Of a DNA stretch of 64,000 bases, positions 32,485 through 41,864 are shown piece after piece (position 1 is the stretch's first letter; every line of letters starts with the position of its first letter). The notes below the pieces were generated by a model, which was given only the letters and a program-made list of their open reading frames with translations, did not search any database and had not been told where the DNA came from. The position numbers and the translations under genes are program-made. Origin of the DNA: Limosilactobacillus frumenti DSM 13145 (GTDB taxonomy: Bacteria; Bacillota; Bacilli; Lactobacillales; Lactobacillaceae); contig NZ_AZER01000013.1 in assembly GCF_001436045.1 (NCBI RefSeq), positions 62,001 to 126,000 on the forward strand. The letters run 5' to 3'.

Positions 32485-34002
32485 ATGCAGACTGAGAAAG
32501 CACAAAAAAAGCATCGGTTTCACATGCCATCTGCTTACACGATTTTATTTGCCATTATTGTTGTAATCGCTATTCTGACGTGGATTATTCCAGCCGGGAC
32601 ATATGCAACTGATAAAGCTGGAAATATCATTTCTGGTACGTATAAAGCAGTGGCTAGCAAGCCGCAAGGAATTTGGGACGTTTTCATGGCACCAGTTATT
32701 GGGATGGTTGGTGACAAAAAGACGGAAGGGGCTATTTCAGTGTCCCTGTTTATCCTGGTAATTGGGGGCTTCTTAGGGGTCGTCAATAAGACAGATGCCT
32801 TGAACCAGGGGATTAGCTCCATCGTCCACCGTTACAAGGGTCGGGAGAAACAACTAATTCCAATTTTGATGATCCTTTTTGCTCTCGGCGGATCAACTTA
32901 TGGTATGGGTGAAGAAACGATTGCTTTCTATCCATTATTAATTCCCGTTATGATGGGAGTTGGCTTTGATTCACTTGTTGCGGTAGCAATTGCCCTCGTT
33001 GGAACTCAGGTTGGTTGTTTAGCTTCTACGGTTAACCCGTTTGCGACTGGAGTTGCTTCCCAAACCCTGCATATTTCACCAGGAGATGGGTTAGGATCAC
33101 GAATCCTACTGCTGGTAATTACGACGGCGGTCAGCATCATTTATGTTTACCACTACGCTTCAGTAATTGAGAAGGATCCTACCAAGTCCTTGATTTACAA
33201 TCAGCGGGCAGCAGACGAAGAACGGTTTGCCATTAAAACGCGAACTGACGATGATACACCAATGTCGGGTCGGCAAAAAGCTGTTATTTGGCTATTTGGG
33301 TTAACTTTCGTGATTATGATCATGGGGTTGATTCCATGGACCAACCTTAATCCGCACTGGACTTTCTTTGATCAATTTACGAAGTGGTTAACTGGTATTC
33401 CAGTATTAGGAACACTGATTGGCCATGATATGGCGCCATTGGGAACTTGGTACTTCAATGAAATTACGATGCTCTTCCTCTTCATGTCTGTCATTATCAT
33501 GTGGGTATACCATATGAAGGAAGGCGAATTCATGGATGCCTTTATGAAGGGGATGGCCGATTTCCTGAGCGTTGCTATCATTGTGGCGGTTGCTCGTGGT
33601 ATCCAAGTTATTATGAATAACGGGATGATTACCGGGACGGTTCTCCACTGGGGTGAATTAGGACTGCACGGTTTATCACAAAGTATTTTCATTATCCTGA
33701 CTTATATTTTCTATATTCCAATGTCATTCTTGATCCCATCAACTTCGGGACTGGCGGCCGCAACAATGGGGATTATCGGGCCCCTTGGTCACTTTGCCCA
33801 CGTTTCAGGTAGCCTCGTTATTACAGCCTACCAAGCTGCTTCTGGATGGGTTAACTTAATTACACCAACCTCTGGCATTGTCATGGGGGCCTTAGCGATT
33901 GCCCACGTCAACGTTAGTGTTTGGTGGAAGTGGATGCTGAAACTGATGATTTACCTGTTCATTATTACCTGTGTATTCTTAGGTGTTGCTGCAGTGCTTT
34001 AG
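32485..34002 (+). CDS. YfcC-family membrane transporter
   Basis: 505 residues, about twelve membrane segments, ion-transporter-like YfcC/ArsB-NhaD fold: WIIPAGTY near the N-terminus, GGSTYGMGEETIAFYPLLIP and FLIPSTSGLAAATMGIIGPL are characteristic. Family members are annotated as basic amino acid or C4-dicarboxylate carriers. The next gene, 12 bases on, is an M20 dipeptidase, which favours peptides or amino acids as substrate. ATG 32485 is behind GGGGTGATG. The promoter overlaps a cre-like site. Confidence 0.85.
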   Translation: MQTEKAQKKHRFHMPSAYTILFAIIVVIAILTWIIPAGTYATDKAGNIISGTYKAVASKPQGIWDVFMAPVIGMVGDKKTEGAISVSLFILVIGGFLGVVNKTDALNQGISSIVHRYKGREKQLIPILMILFALGGSTYGMGEETIAFYPLLIPVMMGVGFDSLVAVAIALVGTQVGCLASTVNPFATGVASQTLHISPGDGLGSRILLLVITTAVSIIYVYHYASVIEKDPTKSLIYNQRAADEERFAIKTRTDDDTPMSGRQKAVIWLFGLTFVIMIMGLIPWTNLNPHWTFFDQFTKWLTGIPVLGTLIGHDMAPLGTWYFNEITMLFLFMSVIIMWVYHMKEGEFMDAFMKGMADFLSVAIIVAVARGIQVIMNNGMITGTVLHWGELGLHGLSQSIFIILTYIFYIPMSFLIPSTSGLAAATMGIIGPLGHFAHVSGSLVITAYQAASGWVNLITPTSGIVMGALAIAHVNVSVWWKWMLKLMIYLFIITCVFLGVAAVL

Positions 34003-34014
34003 GAGATGTTTGAA

Positions 34015-35349
34015 ATGAGTAAAATTGTTAATGAACAAGAACAACAAGAGGCAGTTCAAGCCCTCGAACGGCTGATTTCTGTTCCATCGTATAACCAAGA
34101 AAAAGCAGCTGGTGCACCTTTCGGTCAAGGTGTCCGGAACGCCCTGGACGAAATGATGAAGATCTGTGACGAATTAGGCTTTAAGACCTACGAAGATCCA
34201 GATGGCTACTATGGCTATGCTGAGGTTGGCCAGGGTGACAAAGTCTTTGGAGTAATTTGCCACCTCGATACCGTTCCAGCCGGGGACCTGGCTGCCTGGA
34301 AACACGACCCATTCAAGGGAACAGTCATCAATAATGCCGTTTATGGTCGTGGGTCTCAAGATGATAAGGGTCCTGGCATTGCGGCCCTCTTTGCTGTTAA
34401 GGCTTTGATGGACCGTGGTTACCAATTCAAACAGCGGATTCGGTTTATTTACGGAACTGATGAGGAAATCCTGTGGCGGGGAATTGCCCAATATAACAAG
34501 AAGGAATCCCCAATTGACTCTGGAATTTCACCAGATGCAGAGTTCCCATTAATCTATGCTGAAAAGGGCCTGCAACAGTCCTACCTAGTTGGCCCTGGTA
34601 CAGATCAACTGAAGATTAGTCTGAAGAACGCCTTTAATGCAGTTCCTGACAAGGCTGTTTACAATGGCCCTAAGTTGGCAGAAGTTAAAGCAGCTTTGGA
34701 TCGGCACGGCTTCAAGTACAACGATGACGGTGATTCGATTACAGTGTTAGGGAAGTCCGTCCACGCTATGCTAGCACCGCAAGGAACGAATGCTGTTTTG
34801 CGGTTAGCAATCGCCCTGGATGACGTCTTTGACTTTAAGCCATTGGACTTTATTGGCAAACTCTTTAAAGAGGATGCAACTGGTTCAAATGTCTTGGGGG
34901 ATGTTGAAGATGAGTCCGGTCATTTAACTTTTAACATTTCGAGTTTAGAAATCAATGAAAAGGAAACCCGGATGCAAATTGACTTACGGATTCCAGTCAC
35001 GATTGACCGGGATCGACTGATTGAAAAGTTGAGTAAGAAGGTTGCTCCATACGATCTGAAGTATGTTCACTTTGATTACCTTGCTCCACTATATGTTCCA
35101 AAGGATACTAAACTGGTCCAAACCTTGATGGACGTTTACAAGGAACAAACGGGCGACCAGGATGCCACGCCACAAATCTCTGGTGGTGCAACCTTTGCCC
35201 GGACAATGCATAACTGTGTCGCCTTTGGTGGGATGCTGCCAACGACGCCAGATTACATGCACCAAGCCAATGAACAATGGCCATTGCCTGACATGTATAA
35301 GGCAATGGAAATCTTTGCTCAAGCAATCAAGCGGCTTGTTTGTGATTAA
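34015..35349 (+). CDS. M20-family metallopeptidase (Sapep/PepV-like dipeptidase)
   Basis: A 444-residue zinc peptidase. The first metal His and general base lie in CHLDTVPAG, the bridging Asp in GRGSQDDKG, the Glu pair in GTDEE, the later Asp in SPDAEFP, and the C-terminal His in PDYMHQANEQ. PepV-type enzymes cut dipeptides in the cytosol. ATG 34015 is 9 bases after AGGAG; the ATG at 34006 touches the ribosome-binding site. It is in an operon with the YfcC transporter, giving uptake plus hydrolysis. Confidence 0.9.
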   Translation: MSKIVNEQEQQEAVQALERLISVPSYNQEKAAGAPFGQGVRNALDEMMKICDELGFKTYEDPDGYYGYAEVGQGDKVFGVICHLDTVPAGDLAAWKHDPFKGTVINNAVYGRGSQDDKGPGIAALFAVKALMDRGYQFKQRIRFIYGTDEEILWRGIAQYNKKESPIDSGISPDAEFPLIYAEKGLQQSYLVGPGTDQLKISLKNAFNAVPDKAVYNGPKLAEVKAALDRHGFKYNDDGDSITVLGKSVHAMLAPQGTNAVLRLAIALDDVFDFKPLDFIGKLFKEDATGSNVLGDVEDESGHLTFNISSLEINEKETRMQIDLRIPVTIDRDRLIEKLSKKVAPYDLKYVHFDYLAPLYVPKDTKLVQTLMDVYKEQTGDQDATPQISGGATFARTMHNCVAFGGMLPTTPDYMHQANEQWPLPDMYKAMEIFAQAIKRLVCD

Positions 35350-35370
35350 GATAAATAGCATAGAATATTA

Positions 35371-35409
35371 AAAAAGCGGTACCTGATGGGAATTCAGGTG
35401 CCGCTTTTG
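35371..35409. terminator. Bidirectional terminator between dipeptidase and sucrose phosphorylase
   Basis: AAAAGCGG and ACCTG pair with CAGGT and CCGCTTTT. The genes on both sides converge. The following 85 bases hold no gene. Confidence 0.88.
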
Positions 35410-35493
35410 GCATTTCAACGTTCATTATTGGAGATGTTAATTGGAAAGGATTTGCTAATAAAACGTCGAAAATATTTGGGAGATGTAAAGCTA

Positions 35494-36951
35494 TTACTTT
35501 TGAACAAAGAATTCTTCGCCGTTAGCAGTAATAGTAAAGGTCTTGTTAGCTGCGTCAGCATTAAGGACAGCAACGTTATTACCATCTTTGTCTTGACGAG
35601 TGATCTTAATCGTGGTTTCAGAAGGAGTTTCAACATTGATTGAACCATCAAGATCAAAGGCAGCGAACTTGTTCCGCCAGGAGAGGAGCTTTAATAAGTT
35701 GGCAACAACTGGACGTTGAACTTCCTTAGCAACTTCTTCCTTAGTGTAGTAGTGACGGTTGATGTTCCGGCCTTCCTTAGTCTTTTCTAGTAATTCAAGG
35801 TCGTTTGAACCAGCTAATAAACCAACATAGTAAATCATTGGAATACCAGGGGCAAAGATTTGGATTGCACGAGAAAGCAAGTAGGCCTTATCGTTATCAC
35901 CTAATGCGGAGTAGTAAGTGGAGTTGATTTGGTAAATATCCAGGTTGTGGTATTCAGCACTGGAGTACTTCCGCTTAACGTTAGCACCAACCTTGTATAA
36001 TTCGTTAGAAGCATATTCGATTTCGTCATCAGTTAAGATGTCCTTGGCATCAACAACCCCGATCCCATCGTGAGTGTCCAGAGTCGTAAATTGCTTCATT
36101 GGGCACATCTTTAACCACTTAGCCAGACGGTTAGTCTTACCAGAGTACATCGTGTAAAGAGTCGTCATTGGCAAAGCAAAGTCGTAAACAAAGTAGCCGT
36201 GCTTGGAGATCTTAGCAGGGATAGTGTAATGTTCATGAATTTCAGGCAAGATTTGGGCCTTGTATGGGGCAAGAATTTCACGAATTTCACCTAAGAGGTC
36301 CCAGATTTCTGGTTCAACGAAGAAGTCGTTAGTATCAGCCTTCTTAACGGCGTAAGCAAAGGCATCCAAACGGATCAAGTCGGCACCGTGTTTAACCATG
36401 TCAGTCAAAGTTTGCTTGAAGAATTCGTTCGCAACCTTGCTCTTAACGTTGATATCAATTTGTTCTTCACCGAATGTGTTCCATAAGTGTTCCTTAGTAC
36501 CGTCATCGAAGTCGATTTCTTGTTCAGGAGCCTTGTCCTTCCGCTTGTAGATCTTGTCAATATCTTCTTGAGTAGGGCGACCTTTACCAGCAGCTTCCCA
36601 GAACTTTTCCCAACGAATGAAGAAATCACTGTACTTTGAAGCATCATGGTTCTTCTTGAAGTCTTGGTACATTACGGACTTCTTGGAAATATGGTTGATC
36701 ATGAAGTCAAACATTAAGTAGTAGTCCTTACCAAGGGCTTCAACATCATCCCAGTTACCAAATGCTGGATCAACAACATCATAACGGTATGGGGCAAAAC
36801 CACGGTCACCAGTGGATGGGAAGAATGGCAGCAAGTGTACACCACCAATTGCGTCACCGATGTATTCCTTCAGAACTTCATGGGTTTCCTTAATGTTTTT
36901 AGCCATGGAGTCTGAATAGGTAATTAACATTGCTTTGTTTTGAATTGGCAT
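35494..36951 (-). CDS. gtfA: Sucrose phosphorylase
   Basis: A 485-residue GH13 enzyme of the sucrose phosphorylase subfamily: nucleophile Asp in [10 protein letters not shown], acid/base Glu in ILPEIHEHY, transition-state Asp in TLDTHDGIG. It cleaves sucrose with phosphate to glucose-1-phosphate and fructose, saving ATP. Codon use is strongly biased, suggesting high expression. It is the second gene of a unit with an MFS permease 21 bases upstream, under two LacI-type operators. The start MPIQNKAML is behind GGAGG. Confidence 0.95.
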   Translation of the reverse strand: MPIQNKAMLITYSDSMAKNIKETHEVLKEYIGDAIGGVHLLPFFPSTGDRGFAPYRYDVVDPAFGNWDDVEALGKDYYLMFDFMINHISKKSVMYQDFKKNHDASKYSDFFIRWEKFWEAAGKGRPTQEDIDKIYKRKDKAPEQEIDFDDGTKEHLWNTFGEEQIDINVKSKVANEFFKQTLTDMVKHGADLIRLDAFAYAVKKADTNDFFVEPEIWDLLGEIREILAPYKAQILPEIHEHYTIPAKISKHGYFVYDFALPMTTLYTMYSGKTNRLAKWLKMCPMKQFTTLDTHDGIGVVDAKDILTDDEIEYASNELYKVGANVKRKYSSAEYHNLDIYQINSTYYSALGDNDKAYLLSRAIQIFAPGIPMIYYVGLLAGSNDLELLEKTKEGRNINRHYYTKEEVAKEVQRPVVANLLKLLSWRNKFAAFDLDGSINVETPSETTIKITRQDKDGNNVAVLNADAANKTFTITANGEEFFVQK

Positions 36952-36972
36952 AATAACAAACCTCCAAATAAA

Positions 36973-38190
36973 TTAGTTAGCTTTTTGAGAGTGACGAGTT
37001 GCAAAGAAGATAATGACCCCGATGAGGATCAGGACTGCACCATATACAGGGAATGGAGCAGCCAGGCCAAAGCCAGATAATGATTGACCAAGTAAGGCGT
37101 TTGTCCATTGACCAACCGTTGGTGAGAAGAAGGCACCAAAGTTGAAACCAATTAGACAAAGGGAAGTAACAAGTGGTTGCTTGTCAGCTGGTGCTAAGTC
37201 CGGTAATAGGTTGAAAATCAGTGGGGACACCAGTTGTAATGGGAAACCGATAAGCAAAAGACCGATTACCATCATAATAAAGTTGTGGCCAGCAAAGCCA
37301 AATAAGAAGTTGGACAATGCCATTAAACCAAGGCCCAGGTAAACGGTGCCGAAACCGAGCCGTTTTTGAATGGAACCGTAGAAGAGGCCACCCAAAGTTG
37401 CACCAATCAACATCAGTGATAAGAACATGGAAGAACCGGTGTACTGACTACCATTGATTTGAACAGCTAGACCAGGGAAACGGTTTTCCATACCAATGTA
37501 GTCGATACAAAGGATGAAGGCGAAGAGAACTAAAAGATAAACAACTGGACTGATTTTAGTAATCTGCTTGGGCTCTTCTGCAATGTCATCTGCTAGGTCA
37601 TCTTCAGCGACATTTTTGTCTTGAGAAGCACTGTCGTCAGGAACCCGAACAGCAAAGAAGAAGAGGACAACAAATGCTAAAGCATAAACCAAGAAGGAAG
37701 CGTGCCAACCAGCAACACTTAAGATCAACCCTGCAATCGCTAGTGTACATGCTTGACCAACTTGTTCAGCGGCCGCCCGCCAACCCAGCATTTGCGCCCG
37801 GGTACTTCCTTCATACCAGACAGAAATCAATGAAATAGCCTGAGAGTTGTAAAGCCCGTAACCGGCTCCCAAAATTAACCGCGAAATCAGGATTACCGTG
37901 TAGTTGTTGACGAACATTGGAATCAACCCAGCGATCCCAACAATCGTAACCCCGGCCATGATAATCTTCTTGTCAGAAATGTGGAACCATTGTTGAAGTA
38001 GTGGTGACAAAACGACAAAAATCATTACGGCGAATGATGGTGTAGTAACAAGATACTCTGATTGTGGTTGACTAATGCCTAATGCTGCTTTTAATTGGGG
38101 AAGCGAACCCTGAATGGCATAAGCACTGGTCACCATAAAGGAAACTGATAAGAAAGCCAATTTAGTGACTATTGAATTCTTATTGCTCAT
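36973..38190 (-). CDS. MFS transporter, probable sucrose (or related sugar) permease
   Basis: 405 residues, twelve membrane segments of the major facilitator superfamily. The loop 2-3 motif is degenerate and a central acidic loop (DDLADDIAEEPKQ) separates the halves. Being first in an operon with sucrose phosphorylase and following sugar-type operators, it most likely imports the phosphorylase substrate, although the family is mostly annotated as generic efflux/uptake. ATG 38190 (MSNKNSIVTK) is used; a longer frame upstream runs through the operator region and is not credible. Confidence 0.83.
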   Translation of the reverse strand: MSNKNSIVTKLAFLSVSFMVTSAYAIQGSLPQLKAALGISQPQSEYLVTTPSFAVMIFVVLSPLLQQWFHISDKKIIMAGVTIVGIAGLIPMFVNNYTVILISRLILGAGYGLYNSQAISLISVWYEGSTRAQMLGWRAAAEQVGQACTLAIAGLILSVAGWHASFLVYALAFVVLFFFAVRVPDDSASQDKNVAEDDLADDIAEEPKQITKISPVVYLLVLFAFILCIDYIGMENRFPGLAVQINGSQYTGSSMFLSLMLIGATLGGLFYGSIQKRLGFGTVYLGLGLMALSNFLFGFAGHNFIMMVIGLLLIGFPLQLVSPLIFNLLPDLAPADKQPLVTSLCLIGFNFGAFFSPTVGQWTNALLGQSLSGFGLAAPFPVYGAVLILIGVIIFFATRHSQKAN

Positions 38191-38226
38191 AATGAAAAAA
38201 TACTCTCTTTCCTTAGAGTGTGGTCT

Positions 38227-38299
38227 TGATAAACGTTTATCATTTTTACTTTGTGTGAATAATATACTATGGGATTTTTTAAATGTCAAACGTTTATCA
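38227..38299 (-). promoter_or_regulatory. Sucrose operon promoter with two LacI-family operators
   Basis: On the minus strand TTGACA (38284-38289) and TATATT (38261-38266) with an ideal 17-bp spacer. TGATAAACGTTTATCA (38227-38242) is a perfect 16-bp palindrome downstream of the -10. A second copy, TGTCAAACGTTTATCA (38284-38299), overlaps the -35. Two such sites suggest looping by a ScrR/MsmR-like LacI repressor, which is not encoded in the window. Confidence 0.88.
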
Positions 38300-38479
38300 A
38301 TGTTTTTTGGAATCATTTTCATTGTTGATAGTAAGCAGTTTATGAAAAATAAAAATGAAAGCTTATCTGATGGTACTTTTCACTCTGTTAGGCGATTAAG
38401 TGAAAAAGTGAATAAGCAGAAAAATATTGTTTTACTGGCCGCTATGGTATGGTGGAGAAAACACTGATGGAGGTGCACA

Positions 38480-39805
38480 ATGAAAAAATACGACTACATT
38501 TTGATTGGGTCCGGACCGGCTGCGTACAAGATGTCTAATTTGCTGGCGGGGACGACGCGCAAAGTATTAGTGATTGATGGTGGAGAGTTTGGCGGCACTT
38601 GTCCAAACTATGGTTGTGAGCCTAAGATTTTCCTCGAAGGTGCCACGCGAGCCGTTTTGCAAAGTCAACAATTATTGGGACGAGGGATTAAACAGGCTGC
38701 CCAGATTGATTGGCATGATTTAATGACTACTAAATTAAATCGATTTAATCCGTGGCCGGCGGAGACCAAGGCGATTATTGCCAAAAGTCATGATGTCGAA
38801 GATGGATATGCGCACTTCGTTGATGAAAAGACAGTGGTGGTAAATGGTCATGAATACCGTAGTGACCATATCATCATTGCCACCGGTCAACACCCAAATC
38901 ACTTAGATATTCCTGGTGACCAGTGGACTCATACTAGTACCGATGTGCTATCGTTACCCCACTTACCACAACACGTTACTTTTATTGGTGCTGGTTATGT
39001 AGCAATGGAATTAGCGACAGTACTGGGAGCTGCTGGGGCCGCAGTAACGTTGATTGATCACTCAGATCGTCCTCTGAAGGCTTTTCCAGCCAAAAAAGCC
39101 GCTGTGGTCAAGAAGGCGATGGAAGAACGGGGAATTGAATTCTTATTTAATACTGGTGTTCAGGCTGTTCAGCAACAGGATGAGGGCTTTATTGTGCAAA
39201 CTGACCATGGTGAGGTTCCTACCGACTATGTTGTCGATGCTAGTGGGCGTCGACCGAATATTGAACAGTTGGCATTGGACAAAGCAGGAGTGCAGTTTGA
39301 TCGTGGTGGTGTGATTGTGAATGATCACCTACAGACCAGTAATCCGCACGTTTATGCAATAGGGGATGTGGTCAGTCGTCCGCAAGCTAAACTGACCCCG
39401 GTAGCTGAGTTTGAAGGGCAGTACCTCTTTGATTACTTGGAGGGTCACTCCGCCGCCGCAATTGAATATCCAACCATCGGAACAGCAGCCTTTACCTTTC
39501 CAGAAATTGCCGCAGCTGGTGTTACTGAAGATGATGTGCGAGAAAACTCCGCGTACCAGGTCAAGTCGTTTGACCTGCATTACGCTAGTTTAGCAGCTGG
39601 TCAAAATGACCAGTCTGGCCGATTGACGTTAGTTTTCAAAGATGACCTATTAGTAGGTGCTAGCGAAGTTGGCGATTATGCAGCGGATGACATTAATAAT
39701 TTCTTGCCAGTGATTGGATTACGTATAACTGGCGAGCAATACCGTCAAGCAGTAATTACCATTTATCCGGCATTAGCTGATAAAATTGCTAGTAGTTTAA
39801 ACTAG
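38480..39805 (+). CDS. FAD-dependent pyridine nucleotide-disulfide oxidoreductase (glutathione-reductase-like)
   Basis: 441 residues: FAD loop GSGPAAYKMS, redox disulfide GGTCPNYGCEPK (CxxxxC), NAD(P) loop GAGYVAMELA and the second FAD motif YAIGDV. The dimerisation domain is at the C-terminus. In glutathione, mercuric and lipoamide reductases the C-terminus offers a catalytic His-Pro pair; here the matching place reads ITIYPALAD, so the His is missing. The physiological disulfide is unknown. The start is behind GATGGAGGTG. Confidence 0.87.
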   Translation: MKKYDYILIGSGPAAYKMSNLLAGTTRKVLVIDGGEFGGTCPNYGCEPKIFLEGATRAVLQSQQLLGRGIKQAAQIDWHDLMTTKLNRFNPWPAETKAIIAKSHDVEDGYAHFVDEKTVVVNGHEYRSDHIIIATGQHPNHLDIPGDQWTHTSTDVLSLPHLPQHVTFIGAGYVAMELATVLGAAGAAVTLIDHSDRPLKAFPAKKAAVVKKAMEERGIEFLFNTGVQAVQQQDEGFIVQTDHGEVPTDYVVDASGRRPNIEQLALDKAGVQFDRGGVIVNDHLQTSNPHVYAIGDVVSRPQAKLTPVAEFEGQYLFDYLEGHSAAAIEYPTIGTAAFTFPEIAAAGVTEDDVRENSAYQVKSFDLHYASLAAGQNDQSGRLTLVFKDDLLVGASEVGDYAADDINNFLPVIGLRITGEQYRQAVITIYPALADKIASSLN

Positions 39806-39856
39806 AATAAGAAAGAGAGAACTAACTGGCTAGTTTGTTTTCTAATCCCGTAAGTT

Positions 39857-39908
39857 ACAAAGAGGGCCCTAGTATTCGGCAGATCCGAACGCTAGAGCCC
39901 TTTGTGTA
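39857..39908. repeat. Dispersed hairpin repeat, copy 1
   Basis: AAAGAGGGC, CTAG and TTCGG pair with CCGAA, CTAG and GCCCTTT. The right arm and flank CTAGAGCCCTTTGTGTACT recurs at 59067-59085 in the same orientation. It lies between converging genes and may act as a terminator. A second, weaker CTGT-GCAT/ATGC-ACAG pairing follows to 39950. Confidence 0.7.
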
Positions 39909-39963
39909 CTGCGCTGTAGCATTGCCAACTAGGGGACCTATGCCACAGCCGCTTTATTGATAT

Positions 39964-40806
39964 TTAGTATTGGCGATTTTCTTCATATGTTAATTCTGGT
40001 TCCCGACCAGTTCGACTGAAGGTATTCAACGCATTAATTTGGTTCATTTCATTGCTACTAAGCTCAAAGTCATAAATATCAGCATTTTGAGTGATCCGTT
40101 CAGCATGCACTGATTTAGGAATGAAGGAAACACCCCGCTGAAGGTGCCAACGGAGAATTACTTGGGCGGTTGACTTACCATGTCGTTTAGCAATTTCTTG
40201 AATTTCTGGAATTTGCAAAACTGCTCCCCGACCGAGAGGACTCCAGGCTTGGGTGACAATGTGATGAGCCTGATTGAAGGCTAACATTGGGGTTTGTGTT
40301 AAGCGGGGGTGTAGTTCAATTTGGTCCACAACCGGCATTTCATGAGCCTTGGTTGCCAGGTATTGAAGATGGATAATTTGATAATTGCTGACCCCAATTG
40401 ATTTGGTAAGGCCTTCTTTCTTCATATCCTCCAAGGCACGCCAGGTATCAAAGAAGGCGCGTTGGATTGGCCAGTGGACGAGAAGGAGGTCGACATAATC
40501 AGTCCGGAGCTTCCGCAATGATTCCTTAACTGAGTTAATTGCGGAGTCGTAACCCTGGTTAGCTTCGGAGACCTTAGTTGTCAAAAAGTAATCTTGACGG
40601 GGGATACCAAGCTGTTCAAATGCCGCCCCTACTTGGCCTTCGTTACCATATAGTTGGGCAGTATCAAATAAGCGGTAGCCATCTTTGTAGGCTTGACGAA
40701 CCGCGTTGGTCATCGTATCTTGACCGTCAACTTTGTATAGGCCAAACCCTTCCTGGGGCATTTTGTTGCCGTCAGCCAGGGTGAGTAAATTTGTTTTAAT
40801 ATCCAT
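39964..40806 (-). CDS. Aldo/keto reductase (AKR5-like)
   Basis: 280 residues, a TIM-barrel oxidoreductase: catalytic Asp (DGYRLFDTAQLYGNE, Tyr of the tetrad in LYG), Lys in LTTKVSE, His in LVHWP, and the NADPH-binding IPKS motif (SFIPKSVHAERI). It belongs to the 2,5-diketo-gluconate reductase-like group and reduces aldehydes or ketones with NADPH. ATG 40806 (MDIKTNLLT) follows GAAGGTC; the longer frame upstream is not supported. Confidence 0.9.
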   Translation of the reverse strand: MDIKTNLLTLADGNKMPQEGFGLYKVDGQDTMTNAVRQAYKDGYRLFDTAQLYGNEGQVGAAFEQLGIPRQDYFLTTKVSEANQGYDSAINSVKESLRKLRTDYVDLLLVHWPIQRAFFDTWRALEDMKKEGLTKSIGVSNYQIIHLQYLATKAHEMPVVDQIELHPRLTQTPMLAFNQAHHIVTQAWSPLGRGAVLQIPEIQEIAKRHGKSTAQVILRWHLQRGVSFIPKSVHAERITQNADIYDFELSSNEMNQINALNTFSRTGREPELTYEENRQY

Positions 40807-40932
40807 GAAATGACCTTCTTTCCTCTTTTTATGATCGCCTTGTTGGTTGAATAAGTCAAAAATCCTGCTTAATACGAACAAAACGGACTTCTTGTTAACT
40901 AACAGGCAGTCCGTTTACCAAGATATGAATTT

Positions 40933-41703
40933 TTAATCGAGAATCGAGTTTGTTACCCGTGCAAGCTGGGCAACGACATCTTCACCACTCTGCATAGATT
41001 GGTTGTGGTCACTGTAAACCGCAATTGTATAACTCGTGCCGTCTTCATTTCTGACGTAACCAATACTATTGACAATCCACTTTTCACGACCGTTTTCGAG
41101 CCAGCCATTTTTGACTGCCCAGTGGCTACCAGCAGCAGTGATCCCCCAGGCTTGGTCAGGGTCAACGTTTTCCATTAGTTCTTTAATGTAGTCACGCGAA
41201 TTAGCGGTTAACAATGAAGATTTGTAAAAAATATTGTTTAGCAGCTTGATTTGATCGCGAGGAGTAGTCGTTGATAATCCCCAGGAATCTGCAGCAATTG
41301 AATTATTCATTCCAAACTGGTTAAAGGTTGACTGTAAGCCAGACTGGCCACCAAGGGTCTTGAATAACTTGTTAGTGGAGTCATTATCACTTTCTTCAAT
41401 CATTGCCTTGGCTAATTTCTTCTGGTGGGTAGTTAAGTTGCCATTTTGCTTCATTAGCAATCCCGCCAGGATAGATACCTTGACCGTACTGGCCATGTGA
41501 TAGTGGTGGTCGGGAACATTGGATGAATAGTAGGTACGGTGCTTTTTACTAGAATAAACAGCAATCCCGACTTTGTTGTTCGAGGTATAGGTAATTTTAC
41601 TCCACGCAGATTTAAGTCGGGGACTAGTAGCAGTGAAGTGGTGAATCCCCCAGATTGCTAGGAGGACCAACAAAATGATGGAAATTAATCGACGACGACT
41701 CAT
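40933..41703 (-). CDS. Class A beta-lactamase-like serine hydrolase
   Basis: 256 residues: an N-terminal membrane anchor (LISIILLVLLAIWGI), then a penicillin-recognising fold with S72-T-V-K75 (MASTVKVS), S105-D-N107 (EESDNDS) and a K-N-G variant of KTG (AVKNGWL). The Glu of the omega loop is not obvious. Lactobacilli carry such proteins as cell-wall or surface hydrolases; hydrolysis of beta-lactams is not implied. It is a single gene, divergent from the dacA-type gene. Confidence 0.8.
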   Translation of the reverse strand: MSRRRLISIILLVLLAIWGIHHFTATSPRLKSAWSKITYTSNNKVGIAVYSSKKHRTYYSSNVPDHHYHMASTVKVSILAGLLMKQNGNLTTHQKKLAKAMIEESDNDSTNKLFKTLGGQSGLQSTFNQFGMNNSIAADSWGLSTTTPRDQIKLLNNIFYKSSLLTANSRDYIKELMENVDPDQAWGITAAGSHWAVKNGWLENGREKWIVNSIGYVRNEDGTSYTIAVYSDHNQSMQSGEDVVAQLARVTNSILD

Positions 41704-41864
41704 TTAGCGCATTCCTCTATTCCTGATTGATAATAGTCATAAAAGTAATGATAGCATTCAAAATGGTAATCGTAAACGATAATCAAAATTTTAAAGAAAA
41801 CGTCATATTTACATGACATAAATTGAGCTATGATTGTTAACAGCATTGAAGGAGGACGGATTAG

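Noticed and set aside
38165-38467. Open frame of 100 codons on the plus strand over the sucrose promoter
   Set aside because: It covers the operators and promoter, has no ribosome-binding site and an AT-rich composition; it is a chance frame.
40933-41703. Beta-lactam resistance gene
   Set aside because: The fold and SxxK/SDN motifs fit, but the omega-loop Glu is not evident and KNG replaces KTG; a wall or surface hydrolase is safer.
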